Positions 12,840 to 24,745 of a DNA stretch of 64,000 bases are shown here, piece by piece (positions within the stretch are counted from its first letter, which is position 1; every line of letters begins with the position of its first letter). Under the pieces are notes generated by a model. That model saw only the letters and a program-made list of their open reading frames with translations. It was not told the origin of the DNA and searched no databases. The stretch is from Diabrotica undecimpunctata (lineage: Eukaryota > Arthropoda > Insecta > Coleoptera > Chrysomelidae): contig NC_092808.1 of assembly GCF_040954645.1 (NCBI RefSeq), positions 114,182,049-114,246,048 on the forward strand, written 5' to 3'. A program made the translations under genes and the position numbers.

Positions 12840-14836
12840 TAGTGAAAAATTATTAGAATAGATATTACCACTTTGCTTCACCAACAGTGTTGCACCAGTA
12901 ATTTAATCTAACGTTTATAACCGTAGATATCCATCGTGCAAAGCTCTTATGGACGTCAACTTTTAAACGTAATTAATTGTACCATGGACATTTCGTTAAA
13001 ATTTGACAGGTCTGTCACACGTAAACAACGTATGCTTTGTTAATACGTCAACACGTGGCGTTACGTGCACACATATTAGTTCACTGAATTATTTAAATAT
13101 AATATAATTTGTTTAAAACATAAATAATAAATAAATATTAAAATTACTTTACTAAATTTTAATAATAATAAATTTTAAAAATATAGAAAACAGTATAAAT
13201 CTTCACGTTAGTCTACTACCACCTACTGTAACATCTTTTTTTAAGTTTTTGAATGTTAAACTTGGGCATGATCCTCGTGCTTTATACTTATTTAATTTGT
13301 TATACAAAAAAATAATTTTAAACACTACTTTAAATTTTATTATTCTTTAAAGCCGAAATTCTCTTCAATCAATAACTTAAAGCTCCCAAGCTTGAACAAT
13401 AAAAGTGGATGTATGTGACCGAATCTCAGCCAAATTTTTTATTCTGCAGGGTTTTGTAAATGATTTAAAGTTTACGCAATACCCCATATGTAAAGCAGGA
13501 CTACTGGTAGTAGATGTAGTAATTTTTAAAATAATAAACTTGTAAGGACCGGCCTTTTTACCTCCAAATAAATACTGTCCTATTTGACAGATCTGAATGA
13601 TAGACATTTATTCATAGAATCAAATGTATACGGCTTTTCACCCGTCAAATTAGGATGCGGTTACTTATTTGTAAAATAAACGTAAAATTTATTTCGGAAC
13701 ACAATATTTAATTAATTATTATCAAAGAAATCACACTAATGTCACAGAATAATAAACAATCAGAAGGCCCACTCTGCTCAAAAAAATAAGTACGCGCATC
13801 TTGTTCGCGCAGACGGAATCAGCCATGTTTTGGTCGGAACCAGTGCTGTTTAGTGACCTTTTATCTTGTGTGCATAGAAAAATTAACCAGGTTTAATTTA
13901 TTTACTGCAACTATAGACATAATATGCACTATTTATTCGTACTTTTAGTTGAAGAATAGATTAAATTATTTCAAATGTACTAAATTATTAATCTCTAAAA
14001 ATTTAAATTGCAATTCTGTCGTAGCTTGTCACAAATTTCTCAAGTCGAGTCTATGTTTCCGTTTAAAATATGGCGATCGCGTGCTGATAAACTTCAAACG
14101 CGGCATCTGAGAGTGGGCATTATGGTGCTAATGTTTTAATATCTCTTTTAATTATACAATTTGTGGTGGCAGAAATAAATTAAATTCTGTAAGAAAAATT
14201 TAAAAACGAATAAAAAAATAATACATGTATATTAATGTTTTTTCTGTGGTTTCTCCATAACTCCAAGTATTATATAAGGTTAGCTCAAACATCTTCAAAG
14301 AAAGTTCAATAATGTCTTTATTTGGCAATTCATCTTTAAAATTGTCTTCATTTTGATCTCTCGCTAGGTTATAAAATATTGCTGTAAATTAAAACGGTTG
14401 AATCTTTTTAACTTTACAGTCACTTCCATTGGATAAAATAGTACCTAAACCTTCTCTTTCATACACAAAAAGTTCTATTACATATCTGGTGTTAATATGG
14501 AATTCAATATAGAAATTTTCTGAATGGATTGTTTAGTGTACTCCTTAAAAATGGATTCACTGTATAATCAGAATCTCCTAAGTAAAATTTTTGTGTTAAG
14601 AAACTTTTTCAAAATTATATTAAAATTTCAGAGAAATATTTATTAGATAAGAACATTTTTATAATAATTCTGTTTGAAATATGTTAGCAGCAATTTTATT
14701 AACCAAACTAATTTTATTTGGTGAGTTAACAAAAAATTTTTTTTCTTCCTAGTTCAACTTTGTAAGATATTTTGTATTTTTTAGCAGCTCTTGATAATAA
14801 TTTTAAACGCAATTAAAAGCTCGAGATAAAAAATAG
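12840..14836. other. AT-rich stretch, no gene seen
   Basis: Nothing codes convincingly. A 76-codon frame at 13377-13607 (minus) has no recognisable motif. A pair of short inverted repeats (GCCCACTCT at 13767 and its complement ending at 14118) could mark a roughly 350-bp non-autonomous element, but no flanking duplication is visible. Confidence 0.4.
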
Positions 14837-14877
14837 TTAACCAAAAGCCCTTTTATTGACTCCAACCCATCCAAAAC

Positions 14878-14937
<60 letters not shown>

Positions 14938-16060
14938 CCAAACGAGTCAAAAGTACTTCTTTTTTCTTACTCTTTCTTTCTAACCATGGGACGTCTGTTA
15001 TAGAGCGTAACACTTTGGATTGAAATCTTTCCATTATGGATAAGTTGGATTTTTCTGCTATTCCCCATGGCTGAGTCCCATAGGTCTAGATTGGTTTGAG
15101 TACTGTATTATATACCAACAATTTGTTATGAATGGATAACTTCTATTTTTTGCCCAGTATCCAATAATGTTTACAAAATTTTAAGTTCAACTGTTGGCTG
15201 TTTTTCGATATATGGGTTGTCCATGTTAAAATTTTGTCCAGGTGCATTCCAAGGAATTTAACGCTTTCAGCTTGAGGAATTGCTTTGTTATTTATTTCTA
15301 TACTAGGCGATATTTTGCAACATTTTGTAAAGGTGATATGTTGTGACTTAGATTCATTGATCTTTAAGCGCCTTAGTTTTGTCCACTTTGCAATGTCCCT
15401 AATATGCCTGAAGAGATTCGGTAGCTGTTGTTCGCCTGCGAAGGTTGTAGTCGTAGATTTTCGTTTGTTGGTATGTCGTGCGTAAATATCAAATATAATA
15501 TAGGACCCAGAACACTACCTTGAGGGACCCCATATTGTACAGGGTAGATTTTTGATGTTTCTGATCAAGTAAACATTGACTCTGGAGCGGTTATTTTGAA
15601 TAGAACCCCTTCATAAGACTGACTGACGTCAAGAAAGAGTGCAGAGGAGTATTTTTTTTTCCTTAAAAGTTTTATTCATTATATCAACAAGTCTATGTAC
15701 TTGTTCTATTGTGGAATGCTTCTCTCTGAAATCAAACTGATGGTCCGGGAAAAGATTATTATCTTGTCTTATCTTATTAAAGTCTTATCGCTATTGGCTT
15801 CACAAATAGTTTATCAATTATCAATAAGAAACTATTAGGACGGTATGTTCGTGAGGCGGTTTAGCAGGTTTATGGATCATTTTATTATATCAGCCATTTT
15901 CCATTAAGTTGGTGCAATTTTGAGACTTAGTGTGCCATTGAAAAGTTGTGTTATAAATAATATTCCTTCTATATGGTAACTGTTTTAAGATAGTTTTTGT
16001 TATAAGGTCATAACCTGGAGCTTTTTGGTTTTTAATCTATATTTAATAGCACTTTTTGTG
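14837..16060 (-). pseudogene. Jockey-like LINE RT fragment with lost active site
   Basis: Minus-strand RT of Jockey type, interrupted by stops. From 16040 downward: NQKAPGYDLIT, the finger HQFDFREKHSTIEQVHRLVD (about 15755), SALFLDVSQSYEGV, then YGVPQGSVLGPILYLIF (about 15530). The position of the catalytic FADD reads FAGEQQ (about 15435), so both aspartates are gone. The thumb (VKFLGMHLDKILTWTTHI), TYGTQPWG and the terminal ERFQSKVLRSITDVPW follow, and the copy then runs into a (TA)n tract at 14881-14935. Dead by active-site loss as well as by stops. Confidence 0.85.
14881..14935. repeat. (TA)n microsatellite
   Basis: About 55 bp of pure TA dinucleotide, in line with the C-terminal end of the minus-strand Jockey-like fragment. 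Confidence 0.95.
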
Positions 16061-16249
16061 AGTGTAAAGTTTTATTATTATGTTGCAAAACCGGAATTAT
16101 ACAGGACTTAAGTAGCTGACAATTTGTTGTCGGACGTAAATCTAGACTTTTAAAAATATAACTCATTTTAATAAATGTTGATCTGTCTTTATGATGCGTT
16201 GTTTTATTTCTATAGAATGATCGCATCTGCTATTTACCCTAGTATTTGG

Positions 16250-16800
16250 TAAAATTTTTAATTTGATGATTGTTTTCCAATAGCTAAATATTTAACATTG
16301 GGGTTCTACTAATAATTATGCCTTTTTTATATTTAAGTCTAGACCGTATGTTACTTCGTAGCTCACTTCTGTTATACGAGACAATAATATTTGAAGTCCT
16401 TCCATACTGTCTACAAACACGACTGTGTCATATGCATATCTAATGTTGCCGAGTCTTTTTTCATTCATTAGAATACCTTCTTCCAAATCTTTTACGGTAG
16501 TTGAAAAATTATTCCAAATATATTATTAAAAAGAAGAGGGGATGATATGCATCCCTATCGTACTCCGTGTTAAATTGGTACACGATCTGACAACTTGCTA
16601 TCTATGTATCTATTCTAATGCTCGCTGTTTGATCATAGTATAAGCTTTTAATAATTTTAAGATCTTTATCATCTAAATCAACTTTTTTTCTCATCGATTT
16701 CAGTTTATCATGTTTGATTCTATCGAAAGCCTTTTGGTAGACCATTAAACATATGTACACATCACAGTTAACATCTCTAAGGAAATAATCCCCAATATTT
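16250..16800 (-). pseudogene. LINE RT fragment, second family
   Basis: Minus-strand RT remnant abutting the Jockey-like fragment but of a different family. Visible are a block A remnant with LPKGFRQ-type decay and KLKSMRKKVDLDDKDLK (about 16690), a degraded substrate-binding block near 16550, and GNIRYAYDTVVF (about 16435) where YADD has become YAYD, followed by SMEGLQILL and YGLDLNIKK. The active-site aspartate change, frame changes and stops make it inactive. It most resembles the RT at 22023-23557. Confidence 0.7.
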
Positions 16801-17940
16801 CAGAATTTTTAAAATTTTATTGGAATTTGTCGAAGCTGTTTGGTAAATCAACAAATAGTTATTAACACATTCGTAATCTAAGAATAAAAAAGTTAATAAT
16901 AAATTACAGGCTTATAAACAAACTTTTTATGTATTTCATATACCTACCTAACCTCTATTCGTTGAGGTCAGCAACTACTCAGAATCGCACGCAGGCTCCA
17001 TATTGTCGCGCTTTAATGAAAACCACAGAATTAAAAGACGATAATTGTTGAAATAGAGTTTAAGACTTTACCTTCGTCTGCTAATTCAACAATAATTTCA
17101 TTTAAAGTTAGCTTCCATATTTGGAGCATTCAATACTTGCCATATCTTTTCTATAGCTGCAGTAAATAAAGAACGGTGAGTTATTGTTTAGTTGTATTTG
17201 TTACTTGTACATTAAAATAAAAACATTATCGCCAAGAATATATACAAAACGACCTTTCTAAAGGACGTTGATGGATACGAGGGAAGCTAAAAAGGTTTAT
17301 TGTTTATGTGGAAAAAGTAGTTATTTGTTTTATTTCATAATTTTTATGTGGTATTTTTGTACTAAAGTAGTAAAAGTTTAGGTATTATGATATATAGAAA
17401 TATTTTATTCTGTTTATTCTCTGAGGTATAGAATTATTCTTAAACAATCAGAATAATTCACCGTAAAATAATCAAATAGTTGATTTGAGGAAAATCTGAG
17501 CAAATGTTTAGTTTATTTAGAGAGTTCGTCGTTCCAATCATGATTTTGAAAATACATATATTCGTCCCCAGTGGCAGCTGGTGGTTATTCTTGTTCAGGG
17601 GCCGCTGATTAAAGAATACAAAAAAAAAATAAATATCTAGTCACAAGTTACAGTTGTACTTAGCAAACAAGCTTATTCCTTAAAATGAAACTCGATTCTT
17701 CTGTTTTTATCGGATATGAACCTTTTCATCAACTTTTCGTTAAAGTAAATTTAGTATTTCACAAAATGTTAAGTCATAAGTTGTCACAGCCTGACCACTT
17801 TTTTTTCATGTTCTTTAATAAAATGCTCTATATGTATGAGTTAATTCATATAATGACATTTTTTTTATTTAAAAAGGGCTGTGTAGGGTGTGTTTATTTT
17901 TGATACACGCAGTTCAACTAGACGAGTTTTGATAATGTCA
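16800..17940. other. AT-rich stretch, no gene seen
   Basis: No reliable coding signal. A motif at 17577-17625 (CAGTGGCAGCTGGTGG and a nearby CAGGGGCCGC) resembles terminal sequence of dispersed insect repeats, but no partner end was found. Confidence 0.35.
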
Positions 17941-20178
17941 TTACCCATAGCCTATATGTATTGAAATTGATACACATTATTTATGAAACTTTTTATTAAG
18001 AAAAAACATAAGCAAACATCTAAACAAATTATTGTAAATATACTTTATGTGTTTTAAAAAAACAAATGTTACAAATAAATTTTTTTTTCTCTACATTCAG
18101 TGCCAGTACACCTAGTGTTGCACTGTTTGGAATTCTTAGATGCATGTGCGCGACCAAAGGATTTTGCCAGTGTGGTGTAACATATAACACATTATCCTCT
18201 TTTGTCATATTCTTCCAGTCTATGGTGTGTTTGTAACATTATTGTATTTGCAAATTGTGTTACATCCCATTTTTTTGTTCAAAGCTTTGTTGTACAGAAT
18301 TAAAGCATTCACTACGGCTGTATTTGTCAATAACTCTACTCCCACTTTCCGGTACCATTTTATAGAACGTCTGATGGGATTACTGTAGGACGCTTTTTGA
18401 TCAGAGACGTCAATGTAATATTTAACAGAATTATATTCTACTATTGTAGACGGTTTTCTTTTTATTCCTGATTTTGTACGAACGTCGACCATTTCTGAAC
18501 AAGATTTTGTAGTCAAAAATGTTACTCTCTTTTGTCGATCCATTTTCCTACAATAACTTTTGTGTTGCTCTGTAGCGCCATCATATCTCCTTTATTTAGC
18601 TTTTCTTCAAACACTGACTTAGGATTGTATTTCCCATTTTTACGAAGTGTTCCAATTAGATGAATATTGTTATCATTTAGTTCGTGTGCCAAATTGACAC
18701 TAGTGTAAAAATTGTCTGTAACCAAAGTTCTTCCTGAGTGTAGAAAAGGTTGCATTAATTCCATGACCACTAGGGATGCTAGTGATTGTTCCTTTGGTCT
18801 TTTTTGGTTTCCGCCATAAATTTTTGCGTGATATGTGTAGCCGCCTTTTTCGCAGAGTTTGAAAACTTTTACTCCATATTTATTACGTTTGCCAGGTATG
18901 TACTGTAAAAATGACAAACGTCCTCTAAAGGGAATCATCAATGCAAACGTATTTGCCTGGTACCAAAGCAGATTGATAACTTCTATTGAACGCCTGCAAC
19001 AATGGTTCAACTTTGAACAATCTGCTTCCTTCAGGACAAGCTTCATTATCTAAAAAATGGAAGCAAGCAAGAAGAGCCTCAAATCTACACCTCGACATGT
19101 TTGTCGTCTTGTATATTGAGCAATGATGGATAAAATTAGTGCTCCAGTAATCTCGTAGTCGTGGTTTTGTATTCAAACCCATCCATATCAAAATTCCCAA
19201 AAATTTTAATATTTCTTCTCTGTAAGTATCATTCCAGTTAGTGAGATATGAATTTGTCTTAACGTTTTCACGATTTATAGCATCAATAATTTTTTGTTCG
19301 GCATATCGATTTGTTTCCTGCACTAAAATATCGAGTATCTCGTCTGTTAGGAGTAGTTTATAAAATGTTAAAGGTGTATCATTTTCACTACTTTCTACAA
19401 CTGGACCAAAACAAGTATTTTCATGTATAACGTCGAATGTATTCAAATTTCCATCAACATTGTTCCATATAACATTTGCCTGTAAATTCCCTATATGAGA
19501 ATTTACCATATCTATATTATTTAGATCTTCAATTTCAGATTCACTTTCGCTTATTTGCAAATTTAACTGTTCATCTTGAATTCTAGGTTGACTTGTAACA
19601 TTATCATCCTAAAATATTTCAAAATTAGATATAACAATTGAAATTTATACGTAACTATAAACTTACCTTAAGTGTTTCCACTTTCTGCCGTTTTGTTTGT
19701 GGTTCACAATCTGAAGAGTATTCACTGCTATCGGAACTATCAGTGTATAATGGATCGACATCTGAATCATCAAATTCACAATCACTTATTTCGCTAAGAT
19801 TTTCAGCCAGATGCTCAAGTTCGTGTAAAGGAAGGTATTAAGGTATCTCTTGTTATTTTTAGACATTGTAAACAAACCTGACTACAATAAAGGTCTAATA
19901 GTAACTGGTATGCCACTCGGCGATTTTGTGTCTCCAAATTTTATCTACAATGTTGCCGATTTTAGTATGCTAGGATTACCGAACTAACATTGAAAATTGG
20001 TTACCACAGCCTAAAGGAATGATAATACACGTATAAATACATTACAACTGCGTTCGGACCACATACACAGTCGCTTGAATGCGTTCTACTCTTGTGTATC
20101 AAATTCATACACATAGGCTCAGGGACAGTACCTGTTGTGTATTATATTATATGATACACATAGGAGTCACAGGGTTAA
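17941..20178 (-). mobile_element. piggyBac-like element with subterminal inverted repeats
   Basis: Span chosen from an imperfect 26-27-bp inverted repeat: 17950-17976 (begins GCCTATATGTATT) matches the complement of 20093-20118 (begins TGTGTATCAAATTC). It encloses the transposase gene. A GGG directly followed by TTAA lies at 20172-20178, as expected for a piggyBac end (CCC...GGG at TTAA); the other side has TTACCC at 17941, one base short of TTAACCC. The right end repeats the motif CCTATGTGTAT twice about 50 bp apart. Ends are therefore approximate. Confidence 0.65.
18120..19866 (-). pseudogene. piggyBac-like transposase, two exons, frame-damaged
   Basis: Start ATG at 19866. Exon 1 is acidic and ends at 19667 with LK before GTAAGT; exon 2 begins at 19608 after an AG, in the same phase, giving a 58-bp intron at 19609-19666. 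Exon 2 carries FYKLLLTDEILDILVQETN, the first aspartate in YVCIDDSL (about 18940), the second in LVTDNFYTSVNLA (about 18715) and the third in YYIDVSDQKASYSN (about 18400). Damage: an 8-base tandem duplication near 19833-19848 early in exon 1, a frameshift between CIDD and IPFRGRL near 18935, another near 18530, and one before the C-terminal Cys finger (18120-18220). The rest reads well, so decay is moderate. Confidence 0.85.
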
Positions 20179-21475
20179 TTTAAAGTACGTAAACAACCGA
20201 TTACATTTTTGTTTTCTTGTGTTATTTCTAACAACGAGTAAAATATTGTCAATTCCGATTTCAGGGCATTTTTCAACTATTGCAAATACATTGCAGAAGA
20301 TATCAATGTCTTCTAAAGGTATTTGGTGTCTACAACGTTCATAATTTTCTCTTTGAAACAACTTTGCAGCAGATAGCTGATTTGTTTAACCAAAACGATT
20401 CTTAATTTAAAATATAATACTGTCAAAAGCTTTTGTAACAGATAAATTCTAATTCTTCAAAATGAAAGGTTATAAAAATAAAGATAGGTACGTGGTTTCC
20501 ACCCTGTATATGCTTTATCTGGGTTTCCAGTATTCGCTATAGTTTCTACTTTTAAACCTTTTAGAACTGTAATTAAAAAAATTCATATATTCAAGTTTAG
20601 TTATATCTTTTTTATGAACATTATTAAAGGTTTAGTATTTACAACGGAAGCCACATTGCAATAAACAGCTAGAAATACACAGATTTTTATAGGCGTTTAT
20701 AATCGTTGTTTATTTTTCAATCAGCTGTAACTATAACTGTTTTATATTGGACTTTTATGTCTTACTTACATTTATAGTTCATAAAATGTAAAACCGAAAA
20801 TTAAACTCTAATTGTACTATAGGTAGTCAGGATAGGAAGAAATGTGGAAAGTATACAATAAATTGTTTCATAAAGGTTCTAAAACTGTTTTCTTGTGGCA
20901 CGTTTAACTTGATAGTTAAATAATTATTTAAATGGGATTAAACCATAAACCAAACCATTTAGACCAAAATATGGAGTATTATAAGACTCTATTGTAATAC
21001 ATGAAGAGTGTATTAAGAGATGTCTTTAAATGATCAAGAGGTTTAATACGATAACTGTCAAAAGGATCACGAATTTTAGATATATACCAGGGAAATAAGT
21101 CAAAAAATACAATGCTCGGGTACGCCATTCAAGCTTGTTCGTACTTCATAATATCTTAATGGTAAAAAAACCGCATTTATATCCTTTTTGTTCTTCTTTA
21201 CACTACCTACCAATAAAAGTCCAGCGTCTCTGTTTCATGAGCCAGCCATGAGTCATGAACCAACTCAATCGAAGTAAACCAATTATCAATATTGTGCATC
21301 GTATTACGACCAGTGATGGTTTACTAAATCTCTTTTCTTTCTCATCATCTGGTAGTCTATTTCCAACCGAATTTTTGCATTTATGCATATGGATGTATAC
21401 ATTTAAAAGGTAATTCTGGCATCAGTGCAACACAATATTTTTATACCATACTATACAGGTTAGTTCCTGAGGTTC
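20179..21475. other. AT-rich stretch, no gene seen
   Basis: No coding motif on either strand. Short open frames near 20135-20361 and 21203-21388 show no family signature. Confidence 0.4.
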
Positions 21476-21477
21476 CG

Positions 21478-21703
21478 TAACATATGCTTTTTTACAGGAA
21501 GAGGTTGTCAGCGTCTAGACCAACCCCCAACCTGGAGTGCCAGGGACTCTTCTGTTAGGGTTGCCATACCTTAGCCTGTTTTGGTTCGCTGTTAATATTT
21601 TATTTCCCAGTTACCACCGGTCTTAGGACCGGTTAGGGCGTTCCCCTATCTACAAGCTGGGGTCGCGTCCGATGGGAGACAGACAACTCCACACGATGAA
21701 TTA
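21478..21703. repeat. GC-rich repeat-like segment with a perfect hairpin
   Basis: About 225 bp of much higher GC content than its surroundings, directly upstream of a 5'-truncated LINE. It contains a perfect hairpin ACCGGTC-TTAG-GACCGGT at 21616-21633. The abrupt composition change suggests a dispersed repeat or the leader of a non-LTR element, but I cannot name it. Confidence 0.4.
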
Positions 21704-22022
21704 AATGCTCTAACCACAGAGGAATTACGCTTCTAAATATAGCGTATAAAATATTTTACACAGTACTATGTCACCGTATGGCACCATATGCAGAACGGAT
21801 AGTAGGAAAATACCAGGCTGGTTTCAGAGGTGGTAAATTGGCAATTCATCAAATTACAACACTGAAACAAATTTTAGAAAAAACACTGGAATTGATACTC
21901 ATCACATATTTATAGACTACACAGCAGCCTACGACTCTGTGAATAGAAGAGAAATTTTCAAAGCAATGAAAGAGCTAGGAGTACCAAATAAGTTGGTAAA
22001 TTTAACAAAACTATCTCTTGAA
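21704..22022 (+). pseudogene. LINE family A, 5' piece (split by nested LINE)
   Basis: RT N-terminal part: MAPYAERIVGKYQAGFRGGK, then IFIDYTAAYDSVNRREIFK and GVPNKLVNLTKLSLE. It is closely similar at DNA level to the copy at 46301-47780. One frameshift lies near 21890. The reading stops mid-domain at 22022, where another LINE has inserted, and continues at 23558. Confidence 0.85.
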
Positions 22023-23557
22023 TATTGCCGAATTCTACCAAAACTGTACTGACGGCCCAGAAATTATGAAATGCGACGTAGAACACGCTATAAATAATGC
22101 TAAAATTAGAAAAGCTTGTGGTCCAGATGATACACTAACTGAGTTGCTGAAACTAACAGAGGATGATAACATAAAAGTAGTAGTAAGACTTTTTAATTAA
22201 ATATATAACACCGGAGTGATTCCCACAGATTGGCTCAAATCCATCTTTATCGCAATACCTAAAAAACACAATGCGAGCAAATGCTCAGAATATCGATTAT
22301 TGAACCACATTCTTAAAATTTTTCCAAGAATACTTCACAACAGAATTAGACGCAAATGCGAAGAAGATCTCGAAGATACTTAACTTGGTTTTAGAAATGC
22401 TATGGGAATCAGGTAGGCACTTTTTGCACTTAACATCCTATTACAAAAATGCCGTAACCAAAGAAAATATGTATTTGCATGTTTCGTGGACTTCGAAAAG
22501 GCATTCGATAAAGTACAGCATGTAAAATTAATATAAATACTGAAAAATATCGGAATAGATGACAAGAATATTTGTGTTATTAAAAGTTTGTACTGGATTC
22601 AAACTGCTATTGTAAAAATTTGAGATAACTACACCGATGAAATCTCCATACAACGAGGAGTCAGACAAGGGTGCATTTTGTCGCCAACATTGTTCAATGT
22701 TTACTCGGACCAGTTATTTAAAAAGGCTCTTGAGAGACAACCATATGGAATAAAAATCAACGGGGAACTATTTAATGTGGTTAGATATGCAGACGATACA
22801 GTAATTCTGTCAGATAATATTGAAGGTCTCCAAATTCTGCTTGATCGTATTCACAAGGTAGGAGAGGAAATGGGCATTAAAATAAACTCAAGCAAAACCA
22901 AATTTTTAGTGTTGAGTCGTGACCCACATCCCGATGCAAAGCTTCAATTAAATGGAGTCCAAGTTGAGAAAGTTCACAAAATGACATATTTGGGAAGTGT
23001 GATAACGGACCAACTAGATCCAGACATAGAAATAAAACGTAGAATAGCAATGACTAAAACTACTTTTATGAAAATGAAATCATTTCTTTGCAATAATCAT
23101 CTCAGTTTATAACTAAGACAAAGAATGGTTAAGTGCTATGGTCCTTACTTTTGTATAGTGCAGAAGTGTGGACGCTAAAAGTATGGATCATAAATAAAAT
23201 TGAAGCATTGGAAATATGGGTTCATAGACGAATGCTGAAGATACCTTGGACAGTAAAGAAAACTAATGAAGAAGTACTAAGGAGCGTCAACAAATATAGA
23301 GAACTGCTAAAGACTGTTAAACATTGAAAAATGTCTTATCTGGGACATATAGTAAGGGAAAGTCGATATAAAATATTACAACTGATCCTTAGAGGCAAAA
23401 TAGAGGGCCGTAGAGGTGTAGGAAGACAACAAAATTCTTGGTTAAAAAACATTTGTGAATCAAATGCAGGACAATTATTCCATATTGCAGAAGATCGAGA
23501 AGCCTTCGCAATGGTGATCGCCAACGTCGGATAATTCTGATATGGCACGTGCAGAAG
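22023..23557 (+). mobile_element. LINE family B inserted into LINE family A
   Basis: A 1,535-bp 5'-truncated LINE flanked by a perfect 10-bp duplication ATCTCTTGAA (22013-22022 and 23558-23567). Coding remains: a pre-RT linker (KACGPDDTLTELL), the RT with FACFVDFEKAFDKVQH (about 22490), QRGVRQGCILSPTLFN (about 22652), the catalytic VVRYADDTVILSD (22780-22818), the thumb MTYLGSVITDQLDPD, and a C-terminal region ending WLKNICESNAGQL and MVIANVG. The central part (22678-23112) is open for 144 codons. Stops near 22198, 22381 and 23110 and a later frameshift inactivate it. It ends in CAGAAG, a degenerate form of the AAG-rich tail seen in the copy ending at 26424. Confidence 0.9.
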
Positions 23558-23790
23558 ATCTCTTGAAAAAAATTAATGTAGAGTACGAATTCGGGGGGAA
23601 CTGTATGAACCTTTTAAAACAAATAACGGGCTGCACCAGGGAGACTCTATCTCCTGTATACTGTTCAATCTGGCTCTGTACAAAGTAATACGTATGTCAC
23701 AAATCACAACCATTGGTTCAATATATATAATAAATCAGTGCAAATCCTTACCTACGCTGATTATATCAATATTGTTGGGAGAACTGAAAA
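23558..23790 (+). pseudogene. LINE family A, continuation after the nested LINE
   Basis: Resumes the family A RT exactly where 22022 left off: LYEPFKTNNGLHQGD, CILFNLAL, and the catalytic region as LTYADYINIVGRTEN (about 23755), where YADD has become YADY. DNA similarity to 46301-47780 is high up to about 23787, after which it switches to another LINE tail, so the 3' end of this copy is lost or recombined. Confidence 0.8.
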
Positions 23791-24290
23791 CCAAGGCATC
23801 TAGCTACGTAAAGCTCGAAACAGAAGTGTAAGATTAAGTGAATAGAGCAAACAGAGCGAGCAAACAGAGCAGCAGGTTGCCTGAATGAAACAATATGGAG
23901 AAATAAAAATATCGGGAACAAAAAAGGCAGAATTTATAAAACAGCCATTAGACCTATGATGACATACGCGGCAGAAACAAGACCTAACACAGACAGGACA
24001 AAAAGGATATTAGAAACAGCAGAGATGAAAACACTTAAAAAATTGATGGTAAAATACTATGAGACAAAACTGGAAGTACAGATATACTACGTAGATGAAA
24101 GGTGGAGAACATCAAGCTTTGGGTTAGAAATAGAAGAATAAAATGGAACTATCAAGCCGAATGACAACAAATAGAGTAGTAAAGACGGCAAGAGACGGTT
24201 CCCCAATAGGATGACGATCAGTAGGAAGACCACGAAAACGATGAAATGACAACTTCCCGGAGGTACATTGAAAAACAGACAGTAGGTCTA
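23790..24290 (+). pseudogene. LINE C-terminal tail, family C (copy 1)
   Basis: Coding remains of a LINE C-terminal domain: CLNETIWRNKNIG, RPMMTYAAETRPNTDRTKRI, ETAEMKTLKKL, then in other frames VRNRRIKWNY and GRPRKR-type sequence to about 24250. It joins family A sequence directly at about 23790. A second copy of the same segment lies at 25095-25436. Confidence 0.75.
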
Positions 24291-24299
24291 CACAAAAAG

Positions 24300-24745
24300 A
24301 AAAAGACAAAGAATTTTTGAGTTTTATATTGAGCCTTCTCTCTTGCAATTCTAACTGTATCCATTTTACACTTATTTCACAGATACCATCACTAAATAAG
24401 AGCTTTCAAACTGTAAATGCGTCAATAGGATCTGCAATATTTTTTGCTCTCTCCCGTAAACTATGTAACTGTGTAATAACGTTTTCTTGTAGTCTAAACA
24501 ATATAAAATTTATTGGTTTTCATTCTTTACGCGTTCTTTATCCTCCCTTTCGCTCTCGAACTCTTCCACATCTATATTCTTATCGCCTGTAACAAAGCAA
24601 ATCTAAACAAAAATTTGTAAAATTTAAAAATATTTATTACCTTCAAACGCAGATTCTGGGTCGTGGTCGCTCTCTATAGCAAAATCGTTATCATATTCTG
24701 ATTGTATATCACTGTTACCGCTGTCAGCCTCTTCAAAGCACTTTT
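24300..24745 (-). pseudogene. piggyBac-like transposase, N-terminal fragment
   Basis: Minus-strand remains of a third piggyBac-like transposase. An acidic exon (EEADSGNSDIQSEYDND, about 24735-24645) ends at a possible donor GAAG/GTAATA near 24642. Further acidic sequence (DVEEFESERED, about 24560) and the start of the piggyBac domain follow: LQENVITQLHSLRERAKN, IADPIDAF, then KLLFSDGICEI (about 24490-24370). The gene is cut off near 24300 by the family C LINE tail. No catalytic aspartates are left. Only the N-terminal third survives. Confidence 0.65.

Noticed and set aside
13377..13607. 76-codon minus-strand frame
   Set aside because: No recognisable motif, AT-rich context, no neighbouring gene structure.
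13767..14118. Possible MITE with GCCCACTCT inverted ends
   Set aside because: Only 9 bases match and no flanking duplication is visible; could be chance.
17685..17903. 72-codon plus-strand frame
   Set aside because: Phe/Met-rich low-complexity reading without a family signature.
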